Shown piece by piece: positions 1 to 9,936 of a stretch of 64,000 bases of DNA; the stretch's first letter is position 1; each line of letters opens with the position of its first letter. The stretch spans positions 1,021,837 through 1,085,836 of the forward strand of contig JNVV01000005.1 of the NCBI GenBank assembly GCA_000733355.1. The letters are read 5' to 3'. The position numbers and the translations under genes are program-made. Source of the stretch: Falciphora oryzae (lineage: Eukaryota; Ascomycota; Sordariomycetes; Magnaporthales; Magnaporthaceae). A model generated the notes under the pieces. That model saw only the letters and a list, made by a program, of their open reading frames with translations, did no database searches and had not been told where the DNA came from.

Positions 1-2401
1 CGGGGCGGACCAGGCCGCGTCTCTGCCAGACAAGGTTACCTGCTCAGGTCCCTTGTGGTCAGTGAAGAAAAGGGCCTTCCATCGGGTTTTCTGTAGCAAC
101 AACTGGAGGGGGCGCAAGCGCCCTTAGGCTCCTCGGGTTGAGTGGGCAACAAGGACGAAGCGGATAGGCCGCTTGGTCTGGGTCACACGTCTTGGTCTGC
201 CTGCTACTTGCTGGCTAGCCTGGGCGAGTGGTGCGGCGGAGGCGAGGCCGACAGAGATGGATCGACCTATCCGTCGTCGCTGCTGTAGCGGTACGAACCT
301 GGCAAGCCAACGGCGACAACCGCAAGAGCCGGTCTTGGAAGGCTGATGTGAGGCCGCACTGTGTCTATCCGCGGCCATGTTATTGCGGTGCCTGTTATTG
401 AGAGCAACACCTGGCCCTGATGAAAGGAGACTTTTGTTACCAGCAGAGCACGTTTCCTTTGGCTGGAGGCGCCAGTGGTACCCGGACGGGGCCCGCAGTC
501 TCCATGTTGGACGCTCCCCCCTGGCAGTTACAGAACCGGCTTTTGGAGGACGGAGTGAATCGCCGTGCTGCACACGGTCTCAAGAGGCCATAAGATTGCG
601 TTGCTCGGTTAGCGATAGGACAGTATTGTGCCTCCTCGGCCAATCTAGACTGGCCACTTCATCTCCATATATTTACTTTATTGTCTGCACCATACCTGTC
701 TCCGCTCGTGGCGGCAGAGGTAACGACCTCAGAGTACGGGTGTGCGTTGCAAGACATTCACTGCACGACTGACTCTCATCGCTCCATGGGAGGTGGCAAA
801 AAGCTTATAGTTGGGATCCAACCATCGAGGTCTGGAGTTTACCCAGCCCGAGGTACCTCGTGGGCCTTGGGGGCAGACAGGGAAAAGCAAACCAAGGCCA
901 AGCCAGGGAAGCGGGCCAGCAGTCAGGCAAGCGGTTAACCAGCACGGAAGCACGGAAGCGATGAACACAGCACAGGCAATCATAAGCGGGCTTGTTTCCC
1001 ACACACAAGCAGGGGCGGAAGGACGTGGAGAAACGGACCAAGAACAAAAAAAAGAAAGCGACCATCCGTAAATAACAAATCCGTGCGTGCGGGCGGAGGA
1101 TTCAAAAGTGAAGAAAATGGAAAAGGGCCAAAATGTAAGCCGCCAGCCAGGGGTTGGCTGTCCACCAGCTGCCCGGCCGCTCCCTTCGCAATCCAAGCCC
1201 AGTCAGTCCACAGCCAGCCAGGGCCACCAGTGCGTCTTGTGCTGCCCGCTGGAAGCGCTAGGAGCCCCTCGCTGGTGTGTGTTGTTTCCATGGATGCCGG
1301 CTTGTGGACGACCTAAACCGAAGTGTGAAAACTACTGCCTGCGCTTGTACTCATTATATGGCGGCAGGGCAGAGAGGTCTGCGGGTCGTACAGTGTAGAA
1401 GGCCAAGGGCGGACGGCACCAGGCCTGACGCCGCCAATTTATCATCCCTCCCTCTTGTGGGCGGACTGGCTGGGCTGGGCTGGGTGCGTCGGTGGTGCGT
1501 GCTGCAGTTGGATCCGAGCCGATGCAGCAACGAGCGAGCCAGCATGGTGACGGCAGAGACGCTCTTGACGCACACAAGCCTTTTTGCAGGCCCCCGAGGA
1601 AAACAGAAAAAATTCAATCCTGCTTTCTCTGCCTCGATTTGTGTTTTGAATTGGTCTACCAGACACTGTCAACGTTGGAGAAAAAGGAGAGAAGACACTG
1701 ATCTAGCCTTTTGCTCAAGCAAGCTGTTGTTTTGCCTGATCCATTTACACTCAATCTCACCTCGCACACACTGTTCTCTCTCACTCTCATTGCTCACCCG
1801 ACGCCTGTCTCTAGAACCCGCGCCTACCACCTCCCCTTTCCGTCTTGCTGCATCGGAGAATAGCCCGGGGGTTGTCAGCTGTGCTTTCCCTATCGCTCCT
1901 TCTTGGTTTGCACCCTGATCTGGCACCCTGTTCCAGCGGGCACCCACTGGCTGAGCACTGCCTGCGTCGCCTGCCCGCCCGTCGCCTGAGGCACCAGACT
2001 CGTCGATTGAAATCCAGTCTGGTCGAGCACAGCCGACGGCACCAGACGGCACGGGTTTGGACCAAATCAGAATTCTGGCCTGGCCAGTGCAGCGTCCTCT
2101 GCTGTGCTGCATGCTGTGCTTGCCCTGCGAGGGTAGCACCCCCCGAAAAGGCACCCACCCAGCACCACCCAGCACCCAGGCCAGCCAAACAGCGAGCCAG
2201 CCGGCTGCCGTCCGAAACCCTCGCGGGTGGTCGCCATTCGACCTCCACCAGCTGCCGACCGCCTAACCTCCACCAAAACCAACCTCGAGCCAACTACCTC
2301 GTCGCTCCTCTGCTCCCTCTCTCTCTCTCTCCACACCTCGCCCGCCAGGCTCGAGTCGCAACCTCGTTGACAATCGAGTCACAACCGCCCAAAATATCGT
2401 A
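1..2401. other. Intergenic region and long 5' leader of the LAMMER kinase gene
   Basis: I see no supportable gene in this 2.4 kb. The open frames on both strands lack coding bias and resemble no known protein. The last 600 bp are pyrimidine-rich, with a CTCTCT run near 2317-2332, as is common in leaders of highly expressed or regulated fungal genes. I infer that this is promoter plus a long 5' untranslated leader for the kinase starting at 2402. Confidence 0.5.
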
Positions 2402-4991
2402 ATGTCGACTCCAACAACAGCGACTGCCACGCACCCCCACTATCATCACTACGGCGGTCCTTTTTCCCACCCTCAGCCGTACCCGGCGCCGCCTGCTTCC
2501 TACCAGATTCTGCCTCCCGGCGCCAGGCTCGCTCCCTACCAGACCTACTCCACTCCTTCGTCGAGCGGCAGCCACGCCGGCTCAAATGGAATAAACCTGG
2601 CTGCCTCGTCCCCGTCGTCTGTCCAGCCGAGCCGGCAGGCCGCCGACATCCCCCAACTCCTCAACCCGATCCCGCGACAGGACCTCAGCGACGACTCCAT
2701 ACACGCAATGCCCGCCACCACCACCGCCTCAAGAACACAGCTCGCCGACCCATCGGCCGGTGCTCGCAAGCGGAGGCGCTCCAAGGGCCCCGACTGGCAC
2801 ACGTTCTACAAGAATGGCCTGCCCAAGGAGGTCATCGTCATCGACGACGACACCCCCGAGCCCGACTCCCAAGCCCAGTCGCAGGCCACCCCCGTGTCCT
2901 CGAGGGCCCTGACCAACGGTGCTGCCGTCGCCGCCAACGGCTACGCCAACGGAGTGTCGGCTGCTATTGACGTCTCCAGCAACAGCAGCACGAATGGTCG
3001 CCCCCTCGCAAAAAAGAGAAAGCGAGACGGCGAGCCCACGCGTTACGACGCCGTCCACAACGGAGGCGTTCCATCACACGCAAACACGCCCGCCGCCTCA
3101 TCGTACAATCACATTGCCAGCCCCAGCGCTTCTACCATCTCGAGCGATCGCAACACCTCTGCAATTCACACCACCGCTCCCACCTCCCTCGGCTCCACCT
3201 CGTCCATTGGCGGCCAGTACGACGATGTGCAGGCGGGCCAGAAAAGGAAACGAACGCGACAGCAGGTTGCCGATCAGGCCAAGAGGAGAGAAATCGCTCT
3301 CTACGGTGCGGCCGCTTTCGCAACATACCAGCCTCCCACACGTCCCATCAAAAAGGCCGCAGACGTCAACGTCCGGGTCGTCCACGACGTAAGCACAGCG
3401 ATCAAACGGAAACGCCACTGTCCAAACGCAGGGAGTGATCTTTTCGCTGACCCGTACTCGCTCGGTAGCCGAACTCCAAGGGTGTCAAGGTCGACGACGA
3501 CGATGGACACTATATTGTCATTCCTGACGCGGAGTTGACCAATGACTGTGAGTACATCTGAAATTCTTTCCTCTGTGCCCCATCAGCTGTTGGTGGAGAG
3601 AAAATACTGACGTGGATATGGCTCTCACTTCTAGATCAAATGCTCAAACTTCTCGGGCAAGGGACCTTCGGCAAGGTGGTGCAGGCCCGAGACAGGAGGA
3701 GAAACGAGCTCGTCGCAATCAAGATAATCAGGTCGGTCCAAAAGTACCGTGATGCTTCTAGGATTGAGCTTCGCGTGCTGCAGACCCTCAAGCTTAACGA
3801 CGCCGAGAACCGGAATCGCTGCATCCATCTGCGAGACACCTTCGATTACCGAGGCCATATCTGTATCGTCATGGACCTGCTCGGCCAGAGTGTGTTTGAC
3901 TTCCTCAAGGGAAACAGCTTCGTGCCTTTCCCAAACAGTCAAATTCAGAGCTTTGCTCGCCAACTCCTCACAAGTGTTGCCTGTAAGTGTCCACCGACTA
4001 TACGCTATATCCAAATTTGCTTGATAAAACCCTGCTGACCAACTCATCATTTCGTGATTAGTCCTCCACGACCTCGACCTGATCCACACGGATCTGAAGC
4101 CTGAGAACATTTTGCTCGCGGATGCCACCTACCAGACCTTCACCTATAACAGGAAGATCCCCTCATCTTCTACCACGGTCAGCAGGCAAGCAACCCAACG
4201 CAAGGTGCTCCTTGACACCGAGATCAGGTTGATAGACTTCGGATCGGCCACCTTCCAGGACGAGTATCATTCGTCGGTGGTGTCGACCCGTCATTATCGC
4301 GCTCCCGAGATCATTCTGGGTCTCGGCTGGTCGTATCCCTGTGACATCTGGAGCATTGGCTGTATCCTCGTCGAGTTCTTTACTGGAGATGCTCTCTTCC
4401 AGACTCACGACAACCTGGAGCACCTGGCCATGATGGAGGCTGTGTGTGACCGCAAAATCGACACACATCTCATTCAGAAGCTTCACCGACCTACTAGGAA
4501 CGGGACGACGAACCCTGCTGCTAAGTATGTGTAACCATCAATCTCCTGCTGCGGCGGGAGACGGATCGCACTGAATCGGAGGATGGACGGGAGCTGACAC
4601 GGCATCGCAAAACCACAGGTATTTCAGGAGAACCCGGCTCGATTATCCAACCCAGGAGACCACCCGTGCTTCCAGGAGATATGTCAAGGCCATGAAGAAA
4701 CTTCAGGTTTGTCTAAAAACGTCTCCAGCCTAACTGCCACGTTCAGGAGCTAACACATGATACCTGCAGGACATCATCCCGAACACCAACGCGTTCACGA
4801 AGCAGTTCCTCGATCTGCTGCAGAGGATATTCGTCTACGACCCCGCCCGCCGGATTACGGCCAAAGAAGCGCTGGACCACCCGTGGTTCAGAGAAATCGC
4901 CCACCCAGACGACGGCTCCGAGGCCGCGAGGATACGGGCGGAACGGATGAGGATGAACGAGCTGTCGGCCGTCCGGGCACCTCAGCACTGA
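2402..4991 (+). CDS. lkh1: LAMMER-family (CLK/Kns1/Lkh1-type) dual-specificity protein kinase
   Basis: Six exons are inferred from splice signals and reading frame: 2402-3388, 3469-3547, 3635-3982, 4062-4524, 4619-4706 and 4770-4991, giving about 728 residues. The first 350 residues are disordered and rich in Pro, Ser and Ala, with two basic clusters (KKRKRDG near 204 and QKRKRTR near 280) that look like nuclear localisation signals. The kinase domain starts near residue 356, with glycine loop [11 protein letters not shown] lysine near 385, catalytic loop HTDLKPEN near 480-487 (the HTDLKPEN form is typical of CLK kinases) and metal site DFG near 530. The family signature is EHLAMMEA near 591-598. 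In this family, LAMMER kinases phosphorylate SR-type and transcriptional regulators and affect splicing, TORC1 output, filamentation and stress responses. The ATG is the first in frame and follows a CT-rich leader. The family assignment is very secure; the placement of intron 1 (3389-3468) rests on rejoining the DDDDGHYIV frame. Confidence 0.93.
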
Positions 4992-6289
4992 TGGCACATG
5001 TCTGTTAATTCATGCTCCTACACAACTCGGACATGACCGGCCCGCCCACGAGACACTATTGCGTGTGTATAGGAGATGCATCCATTGGGGGCGTTATTTT
5101 CTGCGGTTTTTTTTTTCTTGTTCTCGTCTTTAACTAGTCTTCGTTTCGTTCCAAAGATGTTGGATGGTGTCTCCCTTCTCTTTGACACACCCACCACGTC
5201 TTCCAACTCAGCACGATGATTTACGCGGGGCACGGAGGATTGGGGCCTGATCACATGCGGAGTTATAGGAGCCTGATTTGGGAAACCATATGTTCCAAGG
5301 GGAATGCAGAGGGCGACGAAACGCAAATGAACACAAAAAAGACGCCTGATTTCACTGTAGAGATAACTGTTTCTACCGGGACAGCTCTTTTGTCATCATC
5401 CTCAGCGGCATACTCGACACAGCGATGGATGGTATGTACTGCGTTTGCAACCACGCGAGCAAGCAACCCGGATCGTGTGGCTCGATGCTACTTACCCTAC
5501 GACTCGATGCGGACGAAGCGAGAATCCTTACCCTCGGCCCACGATTGTCTGATATTCCGAGATTCGAACGAACCAAAAGTTGCCTATCTCCCCACGTACC
5601 TTTTTCCTTGTTGTCTGCCTTGGCATACTGCTCTTGGACACTAGCTCTTTGCAGAGTCGAACGGGTCGAGCGGTTCAGGACTAAAGGGCCTGAGACTTTG
5701 GATCCTTTGTTGGAACAAGAACAGTACGGCGTAATAGTGTCTCTGTGATGGGGCTCTCTAGATCCTGCGGTACGTCTTGCCTTCTAGGATGACAACATAA
5801 TCCTTTGTAACAGCATATCTCTTTGTCCATTTGCAACAGCCTAGACAGTTCGACTAACTACTGCGATAAAAACAGGACAAAGAAGACATCTGCAACTGCC
5901 AACTGGAACAATGGAGCCCCTGTGCAGAAAGACCTCGACTGTGTCTAGTGTCTTCTTTGTCCCGGACATCAAGCCTGGTAGAGAAAATGCGGACGTTCGA
6001 GGTGCATATAACGCCGGCTTCCCCGGCTTCGGGTCCGAGAGAACGAACGATACTAAGCAGTCGCACAGGCAAAGACATATATTGTTATTCTATCCCCTGA
6101 CTTTGGATCTTGCGTCCACTGTCAGGACCCAATGACCGATTCTCCGAGCTTTCTCGATCTGTGTCAAGGCTGCTTGCATACACGTACACGACGAACAGGA
6201 TAAGTATCTGAGGACGCTCTTTGGGGCCAATAACATCAAGTCAAAGGTAGAACACTCCAACAAGGAAATCTCCTTAGAAAGCCAACAAG
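4992..6289. other. Intergenic region between kinase and unknown gene
   Basis: This is the 3' flank of the kinase, with a T-rich run near 5107-5118, followed by the presumed promoter of the next gene. Short open frames on both strands have no coding bias and no recognisable motif. No RNA gene was recognised. Confidence 0.4.
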
Positions 6290-9172
6290 ATGGCGCCCGT
6301 CCACCGCGGACTGCACAACCTCACGTACGACCAGATCGACGATCTGGCCGGGCTCTTGTACATGGCGCCCAGGCACATGTACGAGGACGGACAGCCTCGT
6401 AACTCCTGGCTCAGCCACCAAGAGAATAAGATGAAGCGGCCTTCGTTCCCGAAGCGGTTGCGGCGTCCCAAGGGCGCCATGAACTGGCTTCGGCTTCGGG
6501 TCGCCGAGAAGACGGGTTGGACTCACGAGGGGATATTGCCCCAGGTCGCTGACCTCTGCGGGGTTCACCAGAAGGGGCTGAACCCGTGGCTTGTCCACAA
6601 CATCTTCAACCTCATTCACGACGAGGTCACGCTGCGCACCGGCCGGATCCGGAAGCACAAGGGCGAGCTGCGCACTCCCGAGGTGGAGGACTTCATCAAC
6701 CGCATGACTGGAATCACCAGCCTGTGGCTCAGCCAGAAGAGGTTCGACCAGCTCTTCGCGCGGGACGGCTCCTTCCCGGAGTGGGCGCGCTTCCGCCAGC
6801 TCGGCAACGCCGTCGAGCACCCGTACCCGGACAGCGGCGATTCCGACGACTGCACGTCCCCGAGCTCCAACTGCTCTTCGGGCGAGGGCGAGGAGCCGCG
6901 CCGCCGGAGCTGCGAGGCCTGCATCCTGGCCTTTGTCGGCGGCCGCCCGGACCTCATCTCGGCCCTGCGCGCCAACCTGCTCGGCCGCACGAGGGGCTCG
7001 TCGCAGCCCATCCTGATGCTCCTGGTCGACGCCTGGATCGACATCGGCAAGGCCGGCAAGGAGAACGCCAACATTGAGGCCGAGTCGTCCGCCCTGAGCC
7101 GCGTCCTGCAGCGCATCCGCGCCGCCGAGGGCAAGGTCCGGGATGAGATCCGCGACCGGCGCGCCGCCGCTCGGGCCGCCGAGGAGAAGCGGGAAAAGGA
7201 GAAGCGGGACAAGGAGAAGCGGGCGCAGGAGAAGAAGCGCTCCTCGCACCGCAACGACAGGCTGCCCGACAAGCACCGGGAGCAGGACAAGCGAGCCTCG
7301 CACCGCAGCGGCAGGCCGGCAACCATCGACACGGCACGGCGCGGCACCCCGGTGCCCGCGGCGAAGGCGTCGTCACGTACCCGGTCGCCCAACGTCGACA
7401 CAGTGCGACGGGCCACTCCGGTGCCCACGGCGCAGGCTTCACTGCGCTCCCACAAGGAGGGGTCTATCAAGAACTTCGGAGACCTGCAGGAGAGGGCGGC
7501 GGCCAGGCACCAGGCCATGGTCGAGACCGGTGAGTGGGACCGTCGTAGCGAGACTCATGACCGCTACCCATCGGACTTGACGGAAGACAGCAGACCGTCA
7601 AGCCGGTTCAGCGAGCTCGGCTTCGACGATGACCAGTACACCGAGATCGGGGTGCGGACCGACCAGCAGCGCCGGCGCGCTGGCGGCGGCGGCGGCAGCA
7701 AGCCACTGAAGGACATGCCCGCGCCCATTATCCCCAGGGCTCCTCCGTCCTCGGTCTATAGCCAAGACGACGACAGGTCCACGATTAAGGCCTCTTCCAA
7801 GGTGGGCGACGACGCTTCCACTATTAAGGCGCCTAGGGCGGCCGAGTCCATTAAGCGCTCCTCCTCCCGCGCCTCGTCGCACCACTCGTCGAGGCATCGC
7901 CCCTCGATGAGCGAGAGGGATCCCGAGGCCGTGGGCTCCCGCCGGACCCGGATGGTCTCGGCGTGGTACGACCTCATGGCGCAGGCGGGCAGGCCCGACA
8001 TCAACGAAGACGGTGTCAGCGCCCTCGACGACACGGAGGAGTTCCCCGGCTTCTCGGAGCTGTTCGTCAGCGACGTGGTCTCCCCCGAAGACGGCGACGA
8101 CGACGACGATGACGACAACGACGACCAGGGCAGCTTCCACGGCGCCCGCTCGGCCTGGAAGGACAAGATGAAGGAGAAGCAGCAGCAGCAACCACCGCGG
8201 ACTGCCGCCACCTCCCCCGTCCCCCAGCCGCACCTCCCTCCCCGCTCCGCGACCGCCCCGCCGACGGCCGGGGATCTCTTCCCGTCCTACCTCTACAGCA
8301 GCAGCGGCTCCAAGGACGACGACGCGGCCTCGTGGGTCTCGATGAGCGTGTGCAGTGACGCGACGCGCGCGACGACCCGCTCCCGCAAGCCTACTATCAC
8401 CACCACGTCCGCCGCGCCGCCCCCTCCCGTCCCTTCGATCCCGAAGCAGTTCGCCCCGCGAGACGACAGCGACAACGAGAGCTGCCACAGCGACCGGTCG
8501 CATAGGAAGCGGAGGCGGCAGCGGGAGCGGGCGGAGCGCAAGCGGGAGGACAAGGAGAAGGAGAAGGGCGACGCTAACAGGTCCAGCAGCCGCAGCAGCA
8601 GCCATCGTCGTCACCACGACGACGCCAGGGCCAGCAGCAGCAGCCGCAATAGCCACCGTTACGACGGCAACGCCGCCAAGCCCAGCAGTCGCGCCAGCCA
8701 CGGCTGCCACAACGACAGGCCGTCCTCGGTGTACCTGGCCCCGCCGGCCGCGGAGCCCAGGCCCAACAACCGCCACAGCTATCACGGCACTCCCCCCAGC
8801 AACGCCAGCGCCGCCAGCAACGGGGGCATTCTCAACTGCTACCTCAGCTCGACGCCGATGGCTCCGCGGCCGAGCAGCAGGCACAGCGTCAACAGCAACT
8901 CGACCGCCACCAGCAAGAGCCGGACCAGCAGCAGCAGCAGCCGCCGCGGCCACGACGACAACAGCAGCACGACGACTACCAGCCGCCGGACCCCGAGCCC
9001 GTTCGACTTCAAGAACGGCGAGCCCGGCTTCAGGAACCCCTTTACGAGCAGCAGCAACGCCAGGCGGTCACACCGCGCGCCGTCGTCGAACGTGGCGCCC
9101 TCCGACGTCGGCGACCGGAAGCCGAGGAGGGAGTCGGAGTCGTGCCGTCGTCATCGCGAGCGGAGGGACTAA
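6290..9172 (+). CDS. Large disordered Ser/Arg/Asp-rich protein of unknown function
   Basis: A single uninterrupted frame of 960 residues starts at an ATG preceded by AAG. Codon bias is strong throughout. I do not recognise the family. The first 160 residues are compact and conserved-looking (many Trp, Leu and His, including a WLRLRVAEKTGW stretch). A second short ordered block, SCEACILAFVGGRPDL near 204, is followed by a predicted helix of about 60 residues. The stretch at about 290-345 is a charged Arg/Lys/Glu coiled-coil-like segment. From there to the end the protein is low complexity: Ser/Arg repeats, a poly-Asp run near 603-612, and His/Ser/Asn-rich tails. This composition suggests a nuclear or scaffold protein, but that is inference only. 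The stop codon lies inside the first copy of a 73-bp tandem duplication (see the separate repeat). Its 3' end converges with the tRNase Z gene. Confidence 0.8.
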   Translation: MAPVHRGLHNLTYDQIDDLAGLLYMAPRHMYEDGQPRNSWLSHQENKMKRPSFPKRLRRPKGAMNWLRLRVAEKTGWTHEGILPQVADLCGVHQKGLNPWLVHNIFNLIHDEVTLRTGRIRKHKGELRTPEVEDFINRMTGITSLWLSQKRFDQLFARDGSFPEWARFRQLGNAVEHPYPDSGDSDDCTSPSSNCSSGEGEEPRRRSCEACILAFVGGRPDLISALRANLLGRTRGSSQPILMLLVDAWIDIGKAGKENANIEAESSALSRVLQRIRAAEGKVRDEIRDRRAAARAAEEKREKEKRDKEKRAQEKKRSSHRNDRLPDKHREQDKRASHRSGRPATIDTARRGTPVPAAKASSRTRSPNVDTVRRATPVPTAQASLRSHKEGSIKNFGDLQERAAARHQAMVETGEWDRRSETHDRYPSDLTEDSRPSSRFSELGFDDDQYTEIGVRTDQQRRRAGGGGGSKPLKDMPAPIIPRAPPSSVYSQDDDRSTIKASSKVGDDASTIKAPRAAESIKRSSSRASSHHSSRHRPSMSERDPEAVGSRRTRMVSAWYDLMAQAGRPDINEDGVSALDDTEEFPGFSELFVSDVVSPEDGDDDDDDDNDDQGSFHGARSAWKDKMKEKQQQQPPRTAATSPVPQPHLPPRSATAPPTAGDLFPSYLYSSSGSKDDDAASWVSMSVCSDATRATTRSRKPTITTTSAAPPPPVPSIPKQFAPRDDSDNESCHSDRSHRKRRRQRERAERKREDKEKEKGDANRSSSRSSSHRRHHDDARASSSSRNSHRYDGNAAKPSSRASHGCHNDRPSSVYLAPPAAEPRPNNRHSYHGTPPSNASAASNGGILNCYLSSTPMAPRPSSRHSVNSNSTATSKSRTSSSSSRRGHDDNSSTTTTSRRTPSPFDFKNGEPGFRNPFTSSSNARRSHRAPSSNVAPSDVGDRKPRRESESCRRHRERRD

Positions 9173-9301
9173 CTGGCCAGCAGGACAGGCACCCAACCAC
9201 CGACACGGCACTGCAATCCAATGGGCTAGCGAGTGGAGGGACTAACCGACCAAGAGGCAACAAACCACCACCGAGACAGGACCGAGATCCAGTGGGCTAG
9301 C
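9158..9301 (+). repeat. Imperfect tandem duplication (73 bp + 71 bp) spanning a stop codon
   Basis: Two adjacent copies, 9158-9230 and 9231-9301, both begin GAG(C/T)GGAGGGACTAAC and both end TGGGCTAGC. They differ by scattered substitutions and small indels. The first copy holds the real stop codon (TAA at 9170-9172) of the upstream gene; the second copy lies wholly in the 3' flank. Confidence 0.75.
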
Positions 9302-9936
9302 CGAAACGGCAAATCTCCAAACACAACACCGCCTGCTAGAGGTAGTAAAAGCTTAGGTAAAAAGTTTCATCACCCCAAATTTCCTTTGTCACTGTTTCCC
9401 CTTCCCCCAAGTCATATTTCTTTGTTGACTTATACTCACTTGATCTACTGCTCTTATATGCCCGTACCGGCCTTATAGAGAATACCAAATACGTATAAAA
9501 CAATCATGCGTTGCATCTGTAGCAGCTCCTCAAGTGACTGCTGTGTTTGTATTGAATACGTGACCTTGACGAGCGAATGCCCCCCGTTCACGTAGTAGGG
9601 CCAGTTAGGAACTGTTGGACACAGCATATGATTTGATAGTGGTGGCGATTCTGACGGAGCGGACACGAACAAAGACTTAGACAGCAATGAATCTATTTTT
9701 TCCACCTTGGAGCCGTCTCCCGTCTCCCGAAAAAGCAACGCTGACGACTTTTGATCCGGAGGCCTGGAAAAGGCATGTCCATAGCCCTCACTCCACCACT
9801 ATCTATGATACAATGTGAATAAGGGTATATGTACTTTTACAGGGTTGATTGAGCTGGATGGATGATACGTGGCTTGGTTGAATGAAAACCAACTAAGTAC
9901 ACGCAGCGACGAGGGGGAGACAGAAACAGAGTTTAC
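9173..9936. other. Convergent 3' intergenic region
   Basis: After the tandem duplication the stretch is AT-richer and holds the 3' flanks of two convergent genes. No coding signal is visible on either strand. Confidence 0.45.

Noticed and set aside
124..573. 149-codon minus-strand frame at the left end
   Set aside because: No codon bias, no domain, and arginine/serine-rich composition typical of chance frames.
7598..8953. 451-codon open frame on the minus strand inside the 960-residue gene
   Set aside because: Shadow frame: Val/Ala/Arg/Gly-only composition caused by GC-rich codons of the plus-strand gene. Similar antisense shadows occur at 12256-13266, 29175-30488, 34120-35313 and 62421-63701.
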